Assembly: GCA_030268105.1 (NCBI GenBank)
Contig: BSDZ01000020.1
Span: 2,000,001-2,064,000, forward strand
Origin: Volvox africanus
Taxonomy: Eukaryota; Chlorophyta; Chlorophyceae; Chlamydomonadales; Volvocaceae
Direction of reading: 5' to 3'
DNA length: 64,000 bases
This document shows, one piece after another, positions 21,330-32,572 of this stretch. A model generated the notes under the pieces. That model saw only the letters and a program-made list of their open reading frames with translations. It was not told the origin of the DNA and did not search any database. The position numbers and the translations under genes are program-made. The stretch's first letter is position 1, and each line of letters opens with the position of its first letter.

Positions 21330-21455
21330 GCGAGGCAAGGAGTGCACGGCAGGATGAACTGACTAAGCCATGTGTTCCCCCCTGCGCTGTGCTTCGGCCT
21401 GGTCAGGGCCCCCGGAGCTTGTCCTCTCAGGGCAAGTCGCATATAAATAAACAAA
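21330..21455 (+). repeat. Dispersed repeat copy 1, LINE-3'-end-like
   Basis: Shares CCCCTGCGCTGTG, a GGTCAGG(G/A)CCCCCGG core and a GGGC(A/G)AGT tail with 22375-22485. It ends in ATAAATAAACAAAGAAAC, like the A-rich tail of a non-LTR retrotransposon. The similarity is weaker upstream to about 21218. No coding sequence remains. Confidence 0.6.
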
Positions 21456-21938
21456 GAAACAAAGAAGATAGACAATAAATGGAGAGAGGGAGGGAAGGCG
21501 TGAATGTATGTTTACGTACTACTTGCTGATGGACCAGTACGCAGCTGCTGCGAGTGGAAATATGATTGCTGCTTGTAATGTCTTGCTTGTCTCCATCCAT
21601 GTCATCCAGCCGCCAAGTATGCATGACTCATACCTCCATCTAACAACAATAAATGCATAATTATATATTATGTTATGCATGATGGCACTCTGGAAACCAA
21701 ATTACTATGTAAACCATTAGTACGTACCCAGTCCTTTCAGGGCAAGTAGTCACCCACATACAGTACTGCGATAACACCTAAAGTGTGCATGTACCCAGTA
21801 GGTATATAGACGGTCATCTACACTCACTCCTGTCTGGTAACTAGCTGCTGATAATAAACAACATATAATGTGTGCTACCTGCCTCTCGCTCGGGTATAAT
21901 AATAATATGCAATAATCTCCATGCATCCCGCCCGGCAG
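21456..21938. other. Non-coding, presumed 5' intron or flank of the lectin gene
   Basis: AT-rich, with no frame I would defend; upstream lectin exons (start codon, signal peptide) are not identified here. Confidence 0.4.
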
Positions 21939-22135
21939 GGAGTTGGTCCGAGGATGTGCCCATGGTTTCAATGGATGATTATTTGAATTCACCTGGTAAC
22001 ACTTACCAACTCACGCTGCTTCAGTATAGCACCGACCTGAGCATTGTAAACATGGCAACGAATGCAGTTGTGTGGGCCGTTAGCAGGCTCGTCAGCTATC
22101 CGCCAGGCTGTTATATTTCCAAAGCGATGTTGCAG
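21939..22135 (+). CDS. Bulb-type lectin gene, exon with first part of the B-lectin domain
   Basis: Acceptor CCCGGCAG before 21939 and donor CAG/GTATAC at 22135. The frame reads GSWSEDVPMVSMDDYLNSPG, then TYQLTLLQYSTDLSIVN and NAVVWAVS, the opening repeat of a B-lectin (bulb-type mannose-binding) domain; the intron phase is 0. B-lectin domains are beta-prisms with three QxDxNxVxY sugar sites; here the first site is degenerate (QYSTDLSIVN). Together with the next two exons it predicts a secreted or cell-wall lectin joined to a Pro-rich stalk. Start codon and signal peptide are not visible, and the exon boundary at 21939 is inferred. Confidence 0.72.
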
Positions 22136-22142
22136 GTATACA

Positions 22143-22200
<58 letters not shown>

Positions 22201-22374
22201 GTGTGTGTTTGCCAGGCTCTTGCCAGGTCAGTTTCGGGTTAGAGAGGGTTCCCTGTCCTTTGAGCAGCTAGGTGTCCCCCGTTTTCTGTTGGGCCCTTCT
22301 GTGGCTTCTTGGTGACCCTGAGTGCTCTGTTAGTGGCCAAGCGAGAGCCTCTGAGGTTTTGCTGGCCTGAGTGA

Positions 22375-22485
22375 GAGGGAGAGCACGTGGCAGGACAGAC
22401 AGACAAAGCCACGTGCTCCTCCCCTGCGCTGTGGCTCGGTCCGGTCAGGACCCCCGGTGCTCGTCTTTGGAGGGCGAGTTGCCCA
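22375..22485 (+). repeat. Dispersed repeat copy 2
   Basis: Matches 21330-21440 over the CCCCTGCGCTGTG and CCCCCGG blocks (AAGCCACGTGCTC here, AAGCCATGTGTTC there). It lacks the A-rich tail. Confidence 0.6.
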
Positions 22486-22615
22486 CAGTGTAACACCCAG
22501 CGAGAGAAATGCTTGCCCAGGTTACGGTCTCACGACCCCGTCGACCACAACAGTAATCCGTTGCGGCTGCTGACGGCGCAACCACCTGCTAGTCCAGTGG
22601 GATCTAAACCCTAAA

Positions 22616-22617
<2 letters not shown>

Positions 22618-22677
<60 letters not shown>
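22618..22677. repeat. (TA)n microsatellite between telomere-like motifs
   Basis: About 30 TA units directly preceded by CTAAACCCTAAAACCC and followed by ACCCTAAGAATAAG. Confidence 0.95.
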
Positions 22678-22679
<2 letters not shown>

Positions 22680-23142
22680 CTAAGAATAAGAATAAGAATA
22701 AGAATAATTTCAGAGTCATTTTCACTCATGCATCACGCACTTCAACAGATACTGTGACGCACGTATGGCTTATTACAAACACCGATCTGGACATAAAATT
22801 GAAAAATCAACATGATAAGAATAAGAATACTTAAGAATGTAAAATGTCGAAATGATGATAACAACTTATTCCAACTCAAATCTAACCCTGTCTAGCTATC
22901 TGATGGGTTGCTAGCTGGCTAATGTAACAGCCTACCTGGCGACTTGGAAGAGAAACGACTGGAACCCGATACGGAGGTGTTGATAAACACCGGGGTCTTC
23001 CCTTAGGGATAAATAGTCGCTTGCAGTACGACAAGGTGCAGATTGTAGGAGTGTTGTACTCTAGGATAAGCTCCAACAATAGAGGATTCCTATAGACAAT
23101 TGTCGATAAAGATCTGGCCGTATACGGACATCCATGTACAAC

Positions 23143-23219
23143 CCTAAATTGTTAAACCCTATCCTAAAAACCCTATCCTTAACCCTAAAATCCCATTCGT
23201 GTAAAACCCTAAAACCCTA
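23143..23219. repeat. Degenerate interstitial telomere-like tract
   Basis: Several CCCTAAA/CCCTATCC/CCCTAAAA motifs in loose succession (for example TAAAACCCTAAAACCCTAC at its end). The 8-base period fits the TTTTAGGG telomere unit of many chlorophycean algae. Confidence 0.7.
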
Positions 23220-23898
23220 CATATTACAGCCATAGCCGTAACAATGTACTGTATGTATTATGTACCGCTGTACAGTAAGCCCCTTTGTGATATTTGGTAT
23301 CTTGAGGATAGAGTGTCTTGAGGAATATAATTGAGTATTGACAGAGTCTGTTACAGCTGATTAATAATTAACGATGGTACATGCATGATCAGTATGACGA
23401 ATGTTAATGATAATGCTGTGCACTGGGCCGGTTACCTACGTACCTTTATCATCACCCGTATACCTTGGCTTATCACTTGTTGTGATGATTATTTTTAACA
23501 TTCATTTCGTACCATTATTACTGGCTGGTACTATGTACTACTCACTCGTAAAGGCACAGGCAAACATGCATATGTATAGTAATGACCAAAAACAACAAAT
23601 TACAAAACGCCATACGAGCTTTGATTGGCGGTTTTTTTATCGGTAAATATACAAGTACACTTATTGTAAAGTAACACGTAATAAGGTAGGGTGTAAACCC
23701 TAAGACAGCAGCAGATGACCAGAGAGATAGATAGAGATAGAAAGATAAAGAGAGAGATAGAGAGAGAGAGAGGTAAATGACAACTAATTGAGCAAGAGTT
23801 GGCACCCACGCAGTGGGGTTTTCAAGCAATTGGCTGGACGCACTGCTGCTGCTGCACCCTAATAACTAATTATATATTTTGTTGTTATATTCATGCAG

Positions 23899-24088
23899 AG
23901 CAGCGACGCAAATTTGGTGGTGAACTGCTTTTACACTGGAGATCCCACGCCAGTGCCAGTGTGGACGACGGCTGTGCCAACAGCGTCCAAGCCCGTGGGC
24001 CCCTATACCGTGAAGCTGATGGATGACGGAAGCCTTCAGCTTGTAGCTGAAAACAGTGGTAATCAACTGGTGTATTGGTCATCTGTAG
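23899..24088 (+). CDS. Bulb-type lectin gene, exon with the rest of the B-lectin domain
   Basis: Acceptor TTCATGCAG before 23899. Joined in phase 0 to the previous exon the text runs AMLQ-SSDANLVVN, restoring a B-lectin repeat across the splice site, strong support for the intron. It continues VPVWTTAVP and YTVKLMDDGSLQLVAENSG, then NQLVYWSSV, the third repeat. The donor is GTAG/GTGGGT at 24088/24089, phase 1. Unspliced, the frame would stop 11 bases on at TGA. The sugar-site residues are only partly conserved (SSDANLVVN best), so binding is uncertain. Confidence 0.75.
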
Positions 24089-24367
24089 GTGGGTGGTGAA
24101 CTGCTACCCTTACCAATCAGGCTATACGCACGGCTAGTATAAAAGTGAATATTATTTTTTGTACCGCCAAGAAATCAATGAAAGGACGTTTGATAAATTA
24201 TAGAGTAAACCTGCCATAACTGAGAAATTATCAGTGCACTGGAATGAAGCAACAGGTAAACCATAATAAACTATATATAATACACCTATGTGGCACTTCA
24301 TATAACCGCTTTCATCACCAATCAGAAAGTTTCTGCATACATCTCCGTCACTGTTTTTGGTTCCCAG

Positions 24368-24694
24368 GCCTGCCACCACCACCACCAACATCACCACCAA
24401 CATCACCACCTCCACCACCATCACCACCATCACCACCACCGCCATCACCGCCACCGCCATCACCGTCACCTCCACCGCCATCACCGCCACCGCCATCACC
24501 GTCACCTCCACCGCCATCACCGCCACCGCCATCACCGCCACCGCCATCACCGCCACCGCCATCACCGTCACCTCCACCGCCATCACCGCCACCGCCATCA
24601 CCAACACCGCCATCACCGTCACCTCCACCGCCATCACCGCCACCGCCATCACCAACACCACCATCACCGCCACCATCATCACCGCCTCCACGAG
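24368..24694 (+). CDS. Bulb-type lectin gene, Ser-Pro-rich linker exon (pherophorin/extensin-like)
   Basis: The acceptor TTCCCAG joined in phase 1 gives GLPPPP then about 100 residues of PPPSPPPP / PPPSPSPPPP repeats ending PPPSSPPPR. In volvocalean algae such stretches form hydroxyproline-rich rods of pherophorins and other extracellular-matrix proteins. The CCACCGCCATCAC-type minisatellite makes other frames look like long His- or Val-rich proteins; these are artefacts. The 3' end is unresolved: a donor CGAG/GTGAAT at 24694 or read-through to a stop at 24724-24726. A following C-terminal domain was not found. Confidence 0.65.
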
Positions 24695-24709
24695 GTGAAT
24701 TGTCCAAAA

Positions 24710-24800
24710 AGGGTTTTAAGGTTTAGGGTTTTAAACCCTAAAACCCTATAAATTCTATGTATTAAAACCCTAAAACCCTAACCTTAAAACCCTAAAACCA
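24710..24800. repeat. Interstitial telomere-like tract beside the lectin gene
   Basis: TTTTAAGG/TTTAGGGTTTTA switching to AAACCCTAAAACCC and repeated AAAACCCTAAAACC; the orientation changes within the tract. Confidence 0.8.
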
Positions 24801-25488
24801 CACATATATATGTATGTGTGTGTGTGTGGGATAAGTGTCGTTTTCATTTCTGTATACCATATTTTAAAATGTTCTTGCCTCCTCATCGACGGTTATGCCG
24901 TGCATTTTTATTGTTAGTGCGTGGTTGAACAATGCCGTACACTCATATTTACCTAAAACCTACAACCACCCAAGCAACACGTTACACTGCTAGCCCTGAC
25001 GTAACTACCAAAGTACCGACACATTTCTTTGTTGTGTTGGTGGTGTCCCTCATCACTCGTGTATCGGCCTATGCAGGTTCCTCATCCACCAATTGGCCAC
25101 TCTCTATTTGGCGTCTCGCCACAAGTTTTGCAGTATGCGCAGGGATGGCATGGCTGTGGAGTCCATGATGATGAATGAAGAAGAGTTCATACATTAAATT
25201 TATAGATGGTGCCATGTATGCCTTCTGAGGTCTCAGGGTTCAAAACTTGCCTCCTACTCACACATACCTTAAAATTGCATGCTGTAAAAACATTATTAAA
25301 CCCCTAAACCCTAAACCCCTAACACACCGCTCTAACATTTGAGCGGTGATGGGTTAGCAGGCAGCCCCTAGCTACTTGGTCAATGGATCGGTTGTGTATG
25401 TAGGACGTGATTATAGTGGCTGCTTATTACGAGCTGCCTGGGACTGGAGCAAGTGTTGTATCTCTGTCCCTAATAAACTCGAGGATAC
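24801..25488. other. Downstream of lectin exon, unassigned
   Basis: Holds a short TG tract (24815-24830) and an open segment after TATGCAG (about 25075-25180) that could be a further exon but shows no recognisable domain. A telomere-like ACCCCTAAACCCTAAACCCC lies at 25300-25319. Confidence 0.4.
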
Positions 25489-25591
25489 TGTTGTATCTCT
25501 GTTGTGTCGGCCTACAAAGGCCCGATCGGAAGGATGACCATCTGTGGTCCAGAATCCTTGACACCACCCGTATATACCCCAGGACACTACA
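25489..25591. repeat. 103-bp solo LTR of a very small element, with TSD
   Basis: TGTTGTATCTCTG...GGACACTACA flanked by GATAC on both sides (25484-25488, 25592-25596). A second copy at 42928-43027 has its own TSD. TG...CA ends plus 5-bp TSDs identify it as an LTR. A partial duplicate of its first 14 bases is at 25454-25467. Confidence 0.85.
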
Positions 25592-25596
25592 GATAC

Positions 25597-26533
25597 ATAC
25601 TACAAAGAGTGGGATGTGCCGTTGACCCGCAAGATTCTGCTGACTGCTGATATAATGAGCTCTGGTGGTGATGGCTGAAGCTAAAAAATACATGTTGAAC
25701 TTGATTGGGTGAATGGATGAGGATGTAAGAGTTGAGAACCGTAAAGGCCTCTCGAGAGTCTGACAGGGTTCTTCTGCACTTTGATATTGGGCCATAAATG
25801 TACGACTACTACTGTAACACTGTTGGAGACTACTTGCTCTGAAAGGAGAAGCACCTTGTGCATGTGTATGTGTGTGTGTGTATGTTTATGGCTGGCTGGG
25901 TCAGGGGGTTGATGATTAAAGGGAATGCAAGAGGGAGGGGAGAAGATATGTATCCTGGTTAGATATTTAGGTAGGCCGCCTACCTAGCTAAACCACCTAG
26001 CCAAGCCATCTAGCAAGGATGTAGGTATCCAAATAGTCTGCTGGTGGCTACCAGCACCAGCATTTTCATTCCCACAACTCGGGGATTAGCCACCATCGGG
26101 TTAGAGGTTATCCCCTGGGTTGGACTTCAGTTTAGGACGGTTAATAAGCTGTGCATACATGATAACAAATATACATGTTTTACCGTGAGGTTTGCTTGAT
26201 GTCAAGAAAGAACGAAGGGTTGCTGCTGGCGTGCTTAAAGCCGGAAAAGGGTGGGGTAATCATGCACAATGACCTCATTGGTCGTGACAAAACAGTGATG
26301 GCAATGATCATCAAGCGTTTGGTCTGGAGACTGCCTGATGGAGGCCTAACCACAGTGCCAATTTATGGATGAATAGTCCGCGAAGCCACACAGCTGCCAT
26401 TGTATTATGGCTCATTTATTGTCGATGCGGCGAACCTGAATTGATAAATACGCGAGATTGGTATCAAAAGCGTGGCTCCGCCAGCTTTACCAATACTGCG
26501 ACACCTGACGATGCGCGGACCAAGCCGGCATAC
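25597..26533. other. Unassigned stretch before Copia-2
   Basis: Contains a TG-rich run (25860-25885) and a short repeat (CCACCTAGCCAAGCC, 25991-26005, near similar blocks). A 65-codon frame at 26175-26372 has no secure homology. I see no supported gene. Confidence 0.45.
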
Positions 26534-26538
26534 GTAGT

Positions 26539-26781
26539 TATTGAGACGTAGACTATCAGACATAAGGAAGCCTGACGTAATTACGAGAAAGTATAAATTA
26601 CATATTATCTGATAGTAAAGAAGTCCGAATAGTTTGTTCTGGAGTCGGCACATATACTTGCGCGTATAGCACTACAAACAGTACGAACGCGGGTTGATAG
26701 CCTACCGCCTAGTACAGCTACAACAGCGGGATTGTTGCTAGTATGGATCGCTATATCCAACTGATATACCATTTTATAACA
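26539..26781 (-). repeat. Copia-2 3' LTR
   Basis: Plus-strand ends TATTGAGACG and TTTATAACA; the first dinucleotide is TA rather than the TG seen in Copia-1. It is almost the same as the other LTR at 44868-45110. Confidence 0.9.
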
Positions 26782-26943
26782 CGCCCCCTCGAGACATGCC
26801 TAAAAACAAGTGAAAGAAGATAATTCCAACCAGAGCGGTTCTTGAAACCGAAAAGCTTAAGCCAAACGAGTTCACCCCAAACAAAGTTAGAGTGCTTACT
26901 CGGCCAACCCCATCACCGTAATGCACTTCCTAAATTTTATCTC

Positions 26944-28414
26944 TCAAAGTGCCTTGGTTAGCACATCTGCCACCATATCCTCCGTCAAACAGTGAGGCAA
27001 GGCAACTTCCTTCCGCAGGACTCGTTCCCGCACTAGGTGATGTTGTATGTCAATGTGCTTAAAATGAACCGACATTATCGGGTTGTTCCCATGGCTCATC
27101 AATCCCTGCAAATCCGTTTGAATCTCAATAGCCTGTGTCCCCAGACCCAAGTCTCTGGCCAGCTTGCGAAGCCCAAGTGCCTCCCGCACTGCAGCTGCCG
27201 TGGCCTGGTACTCTGCCTCCACTGTTGAAGCTGCCGCCGTGCGCTGCAATTGGCTGTTCCAGCTGATAGCTGCGCCGTTTAGCAAGAATATGTCGCCGGT
27301 TGTGGACCTCCGAGTGGCTGGATCTCCAGCCCAGTCGGAATCACTTTAGCCCACCATGGCAAGATCGCCATCTCCGTCAAAGCATAGTCCGAGCTCCTTG
27401 GTACCCGCCAGGTATCGTAGCACCCCCAAAATCAAGCCCATGTGAACCTTAGATGGCTTGCCCATAAAGCGCGCCAGAACGCTAATTGCCTGCGTGATAT
27501 CCGGTCTTGTGCTCGTCGCCAGGTAGTTCAATTCGCCGACAAGCGCCCTGTACTTGGTGTTGTCTACGAGCTCCTTGTTGTTGTCGTCTGCTGGCAGGGC
27601 TCTAGTACCAGGAGGTAGTGGAGTTGTTCGAGGCTTTGCGTTGACGAGTTGATGCCGCTGCAGCAGCTCCTCAATGTAGTGTTGCTGCGATAGCTTTACC
27701 TCCCCATGCGCTCCCTGGCTTATCTCCATACCCAGGAAAACTTTTGCCTCTCCAAGATCTTGAATCTTGAAGGCTTGTCCGATTGCTGCTTTCACTCCCC
27801 TGATGAGTGCCTCGTCTTCTGAGGTGATGATGATGTCGTCCACGTCACCAGCAGGTAGACGATCTCCTTCTCGTCCCTCTTGATGAACAGTGCTGGGTCC
27901 GCTACTGACGGTTTGAACCCCAGCTTGTCCAGCTCCGCCGCTAGCTTCATATACCAGCAGCGTGGGGCCTGTTTCAGCCCGTAGATTGAGCGTAGAAGCC
28001 TGCACGCCTGCTCTGGATCTGCTGACTCGTAATCATGCGGCTGCTGCATCCAGAGCTCCTCCTCTAGCTCCCCGTTCAGGAAAGCTGTTGAGACGTCTAG
28101 CTGATGGATCGGCATTGCTTTAGCCGCAGCCACCGCCAGGAGCATACGAAGCGAAGCAAAACGCAAGGTTGGAGCAAATAGCTCCCAATAGTCAATCCCC
28201 GCCCGCTGCTCCTAGCCCTTCGTCACCAAACGTGCCTTGTAGCGCTCGATCTCGCCATCCTCTGCACGTTTGACCTTATACACCCACCGACAAGGCAGAA
28301 TCCGCGCACCATTCGGTGGTTTTGCTAGCTCCCAGGTCCCGTTTGTGAGCTGTGCCGAGATCTCCTCATCCATGGCACGTCTCCACTCTTCAGAATATGG
28401 GCCGTCAGTGACCT
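26944..28414 (-). pseudogene. Copia-2 reverse transcriptase and RNase H
   Basis: Reading leftwards: EEWRRAMDEEISAQLTNGTW, ARILPCRWVYKVKRAEDGE, PIHQLDVSTAFLNGELEEEL (first catalytic Asp) and SIYGLKQAPRCWYMKLAAEL. Then VDDIIITSEDEALI (intact DD), LGEAKVFLGMEISQGAHGEV, LNYLATSTRPDITQAISVLA, and RNase H text (ISWNSQLQRTAAASTVEAEY, FKHIDIQHHLV). A one-base loss at about 27846 against Copia-1 shifts the frame just before the DD motif, and stops lie near 28215 and 27347. It is better preserved at the active site than Copia-1 but still broken. The N-terminal side is cut by the family B insertion at 28420. Confidence 0.9.
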
Positions 28415-28419
28415 CCTGG

Positions 28420-29234
28420 TGTTGTACGCCGGTTCGATCACCGCTTATACCGAAGTAGGCCGCAATCCATTCGAGCACTACTGAGCATGATATAATCATA
28501 TTAGCATGATATATTCAAGTATATCTAGCTAATCAGGCACGTCGCATTATCATCTACGACATCACGCTGTCGGTCAACATGTTTCACTCGAGGCTGATAT
28601 CAATGCGCGAACCCACTATTGGCATAATATATCACGTTATAATACTTTAAATGTTATTACCCCATCCGTGTCATAAACCATACGTGTATGCGGGAACGCG
28701 ACGATCGTGATGGTTGGGTCGGCAACCGAATATCGATATTCGGACCTTCGCATATTGCATACGTTGCATCCATTAATATCACGGATTTCACGATATTTAG
28801 AACAGTGCTATGATGGTACTCACACTTGAGATTGGAATCCAGTGAGACTTGTACTGCACATCGGTATCGTGAATGTGATAGGTGCGAGGACGGCCGCCTA
28901 GAGACCGAAGTCGGCTCGACGCTACTTTGGATTAAGTACCCACGTACTTAACTCAACCTGATTCTCATACATACGTTTTACTCATTTATATTCGGCCTGA
29001 GCTATTCTAGCATACCATCTCCAGCCGGATGATGAACATTGCCCGCGGGGTCTGATGGCAGACTACCATTCTGTAATCAAAGACTATTGTAAGTTGGATC
29101 TTTCCTTGTTGCTGAGCCTTCCGCTGTCACATTACTCGCATTGAATTGCTTTGCTGTTCGTAAGTATGATGCACACGTAGCTAACACCCAGATGTGCAGA
29201 TTCTGTGCATGATCGAAGAAGGAAGGATACAACA
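28420..29234 (+). repeat. Family B 5' LTR
   Basis: 815 bp, TGTTGTACGCCGG...GGATACAACA. Same family as the inverted solo LTRs at 13677, 16646 and 19427. It contains the inverted repeat AAGTACCCACGTACTT (28935-28950). Confidence 0.93.
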
Positions 29235-29238
29235 AATT

Positions 29239-29259
29239 TGGCATCGAGACCTGGTTCGA
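29239..29259 (+). other. Family B primer-binding site
   Basis: TGGCATCGAGACCTGGTTCG starts 4 bases after the LTR. It is similar in plan to the family A site but has TGGC instead of TGGT, so the primer tRNA may differ. The tRNA identity is not settled from sequence alone. Confidence 0.65.
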
Positions 29260-29662
29260 CTCACGGCTGTCTCATTACCTTTGTTGGAGAGTAGGTTCTC
29301 GTGCGAGCAAGTGGCGGTGAAGGGCACCACAAGACAACCCCACCGGAAAGTTTGTATTGTATAATCTTATTTCCAAATCATTGACATAGTATTTGTCCTC
29401 CAACACTAATCATATATTTGCTACCAGCAAGGTATTGAGATAGCAGAAGGAGTCCCATCATCTTCATACCCGATATTGATTGTCCGATATTTGAACATTG
29501 GGCAGAACAAGCTACTAAGACTACATCAACCCGAGTTTCTCCAATGTGTTAGTGAGTCACATTACCATTCTCGTCGAAATACACGCATGCGCAAACGGTA
29601 CATGGAGAAACTATAAGGTATAACTTCAACTCTATATCCTTGCAAGATACTGATTAGAATAC

Positions 29663-30939
29663 ATGTCTTATCCACAGTATCACTTAGCTACAGAAGGGAA
29701 TGAGCAGGCTAGTGTCGGTCTTCTCGGTGGGGAACCTGTTGTTGCACCGAATATTAATAATTTACATGTTCCCCAAGACGATGTTCCCCAGCCGAACTAC
29801 CGTTACTCAGTTCAAGATCCTCCCGAGACATCAAATTCCATCGGACTTAACGAGGTGGAGCAAAATCCAGAACTGGCGTCATTACAAGGACTTATGAACG
29901 AAGGCGGGGTCTCCGATTTCGTCGTCCCAACACCTCAGCTCCATATCCCTTACGATGCCGAACCCAGGATTATTGCAAGCGCCACCCGCTCCTATGTCCG
30001 TGACGTTAAGAGGTATTTAAAATTGGTGAAGGGCGGTGACCGCGACGAGGTGAAATGCCTATTCGTCGGAGCCACACTAGGCAATGTCGCAAAGGAATGG
30101 TATGACCACTGGACCACTGTGCAGGAGCACTTTACGTTCGAAGAATTGACCAACGTGCTTCTCACTCGTTTTGCCCCAGGAAATCAGTCGCAAGTTGCTG
30201 CCATGTATCGGGAGTTGCATGCAGGCACTCATCGAATGCGACCCAACGAATCGGTGGAGGCCTATCAGTTACATCTCGAAGATCTAATAGCACCAATGGT
30301 TAGTTTTTCAGAAGGAGACTACATTTACTGGTTTCAGCGAGGTCTCTCACTCACGTTAGCTCGAGTGAGTACTGCAGACCTGGCACTGGAAGGGACGAGA
30401 TCATATGCGCGATGGGTTCAGATCGTTCGTAATACTGAGGCTCGCATTAGGACGGAACAAGAACCTCGGCAGCCCCGACACCCTTGTCAGCCACTAAGAC
30501 TCAAAATGTTACCAACAAGACCGCTCCTGCACCCGAGACCACCGGTATTCCGTTATCACCGGCTCCCATGCATCCTGGTGGGGTTCCCCGTGTCAGTCAC
30601 ACTCCAAACCCAGGACCTCAAGAACTAACTCCAGAAGATTCCATGATGACTCGGAGTATGCGAAAAAGGAAGAATGTACTACAGACTACCACTGAGTCGC
30701 GTGGGGCTGAATCAGAGTTGAAGCGGTCACGAATGCAGAACAGGTGGCTTACCAAGTGGGGGTGTACACAAACGGAGTTTGCGCAGCGGCGACAACTGGG
30801 AGTTTGCCTTCGGTGTGCATCAAATCACCCTACGAGGAGCTGCCCGCTCTTACCCCCGTTAGCCATAGGACTACGGTCGACAGACGAAGTACCTGATGCG
30901 ACCTCCGTTGAAATTGCTGAGGCAACGGACCAACAGTGA
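29663..30939 (+). pseudogene. Family B Gag, one frameshift
   Basis: ATG at 29663 (MSYPQYHLATEG). The capsid-like domain is parallel to family A (SYVRDVKRYLKLVKGGD, CLFVGATLGNVAKEWYDHW, HRMRPNESVEAYQLHLEDL, YWFQRGLSLTLARV). At about 30470-30484 the reading moves to another frame, which carries the basic tail and zinc knuckle CLRCASNHPTRSC (C-x2-C-x3-H-x4-C), ending at TGA 30937-30939. In family A the frame ends PQPK-UAG; here the PQPK stretch is absent and the TAG is out of frame (GCC ATA GGA). A mutation is more likely than programmed shifting, because the rest of the element is decayed. Confidence 0.88.
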
Positions 30940-31102
30940 CACTGGAATATTCTCTGACGTGGAGCCATAGTATACGTACTGGTTTGGGTTAATTTTGATT
31001 GTAATCCGCGAGGTCTATATGATGAGATCCTTCGCTACCATTGGTTAGCTAGCTCGATGGTTAGTATTCGTTGTGTCCCTAACGAATCATTTACCGATTG
31101 AT

Positions 31103-31177
31103 GGCAGCGTAGCTTAATTGGAAAACCACTGACGTTCCCATCAGGAGGTATGGGTTCGAATACCATCGCTGTCACCA
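31103..31177 (+). tRNA. tRNA-like head of a SINE (not a functional tRNA gene)
   Basis: 75 nt fold as a tRNA: acceptor stem GGCAGCG/CGCTGTC, then A and CCA. The D arm has 3 of 4 pairs, the anticodon stem is CTGA/TCAG around an 8-base loop containing TTCCC, and the T arm is ATGG/CCAT with one extra G-A mismatch around TTCGAAT. The pol III A box TAGCTTAATTGG is at 31110-31121 and the B box GGTTCGAATAC at 31153-31163. The loop size and mismatches make it unlikely to decode; the genomic CCA and its position at a TSD mark it as a SINE head. A Gly-type anticodon (CCC or TCC) is the nearest guess. Confidence 0.7.
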
Positions 31178-31689
31178 CGGGTGGCTCGAGGCTTACAGCA
31201 ACCTGTGGGTATGTGGTGGCAAGCCCATCACCAAAAGGCTAGGAGCCCTGGATGAGGAAACATAGGACAAGCAAGGCCCCTCTGAAGCTGGACAAGAAAT
31301 TGATCGGAGGCTACTAAGAAAGCATGGCTAAGCCGAACCTCGCACGAGACTAAGATGAGGGGTGCAGAATTCCTAAACGGCTGAAGCGGGTCGTAGGGGG
31401 CTTAGTATGCTCCGCCAGGACAAAGGGTGCCGCAAGCACAGGGTGCCATGTGGTAGTGCGTGACATGGGCGGTGCAGATTTCAGGAGGCCTGGTGTATAT
31501 ACAGGAGCACCTGACTCTGGCAAGATGCAAGAACGGGTCGTGTCCCACAGCAAGAGTGTGGCGTGTGACCAGCGATAATGGTTCATTCAACGTTGCTTGA
31601 TCGAAGAAGACGGACGATCAACCAGGATAGCAGTGGAGATATGGAGTATAGGGAGTCCGTGAAGTGTACCCCCTCAGTGCCGTCTCCCC

Positions 31690-32513
31690 TGTTGTACCTC
31701 TCGTTCGCGTTTGCTCATAAGTATCTGCACGTCTGGAGACTTTCAACACCGATGCGCGAGCACTTGCAAGTACAGCAAGGCAAGCGAGAGCAAACAGAGA
31801 CAGCGGAAGACTTCAAGACGAAGAGAGATATAACTTACAGTCTTACAGATCAGAATGATGCAATGGACGAAATCGCCGTCAGCGCCGGAAGCAAGCAATC
31901 ATCACGCGGCGGTGATTAGCGAAGTTCAGGCTTAGCTCGGGCTAAGTAGAATAGCGTATAGCAATAGTAATATAGAACACACGAGTGTTCTCCGGTATCG
32001 AATGTCTTGTCTTGCTTAGCCGTCCTCGCATCTGTTATACTCGCAGTATCGCAATGCCGTACGATTCACATAAGGAGGCCGATCCTAAATGTGACAATCC
32101 TACTGCGTATAGGCGATGTCTACACATAACAACGTATAAGCCTTTCCGGCATTCGCATGATGCAAGGGTCCGGATAACGATATCCGGTTGCAGGGCATGT
32201 GTCGCGACGAGTGCGGCGCTCTCAACGTGTGCTGTAATGAAGTAATATTATATCAGATAATATTACTTATCGTTTCGTAGCACGAGCATAATGCGCACTT
32301 CAATGCTTCGGGCTTTCATGCATGCTAGGCGGATTTGCCATGATGCGATGTCGCGATGGATAATGACAACATGCCAAATGCATATATAAATGTACACGAA
32401 TACATTTATATCATGCAGATTCATTCATATGCAATGTGTTCATCACAATAGTATTTCGCCTTGTAGGATCACATCGACCTACGCATCGGCGGGAAACTAA
32501 CCGTAGCACAACA
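31690..32513 (-). repeat. Family A 3' LTR of the minus-strand element
   Basis: 824 bp, plus-strand TGTTGTACCTCTCG...GTAGCACAACA. Same length as its partner; few differences are visible. Confidence 0.95.
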
Positions 32514-32572
32514 ATTATCCCCCCTCCCGTATGCAGCGTCCTCGCTGCATCATACAGCCTCGACTGCAGGGG

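Larger units (their letters stand above)
22136..23898 (+). other. Lectin intron 1, repeat-filled
   Basis: GT at 22136 and AG at 23897-23898. It contains (TA)n(TG)n at 22140-22208, the second copy of the dispersed repeat (22375-22485), (TA)n of about 60 bp at 22618-22677 and AATAAG repeats at 22681-22706. Telomere-like CCCTAAA motifs lie at 22607-22620 and 23143-23219, and a GA-rich tract at 23720-23773. No exon was recognised inside. Confidence 0.65.

Noticed and set aside
24152..24751. Long His-rich, Thr-rich, Val-Met-rich and Gly-Asp-rich frames on both strands
   Set aside because: All are shadows of the Ser-Pro codon minisatellite; only the Pro frame joins in phase to the lectin exon.
25075..25180. 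Further lectin exon after TATGCAG
   Set aside because: Open but with no lectin or pherophorin similarity and no clear donor; not enough to call.
26175..26372. Frame with GGVIMHND...GRDKTVMAM resembling a helicase Walker A region
   Set aside because: Spacing differs from SNF2 motif I, the glycine before KT is missing and no other helicase motif is nearby.
30470..30490. Programmed frameshift in family B gag
   Set aside because: No conserved slippery heptamer seen, and the element is full of other disabling mutations; an indel is simpler.
31103..31177. Functional tRNA gene
   Set aside because: 8-base anticodon loop, T- and D-arm mismatches, encoded CCA and exact position at a retroposon TSD fit a SINE head better.
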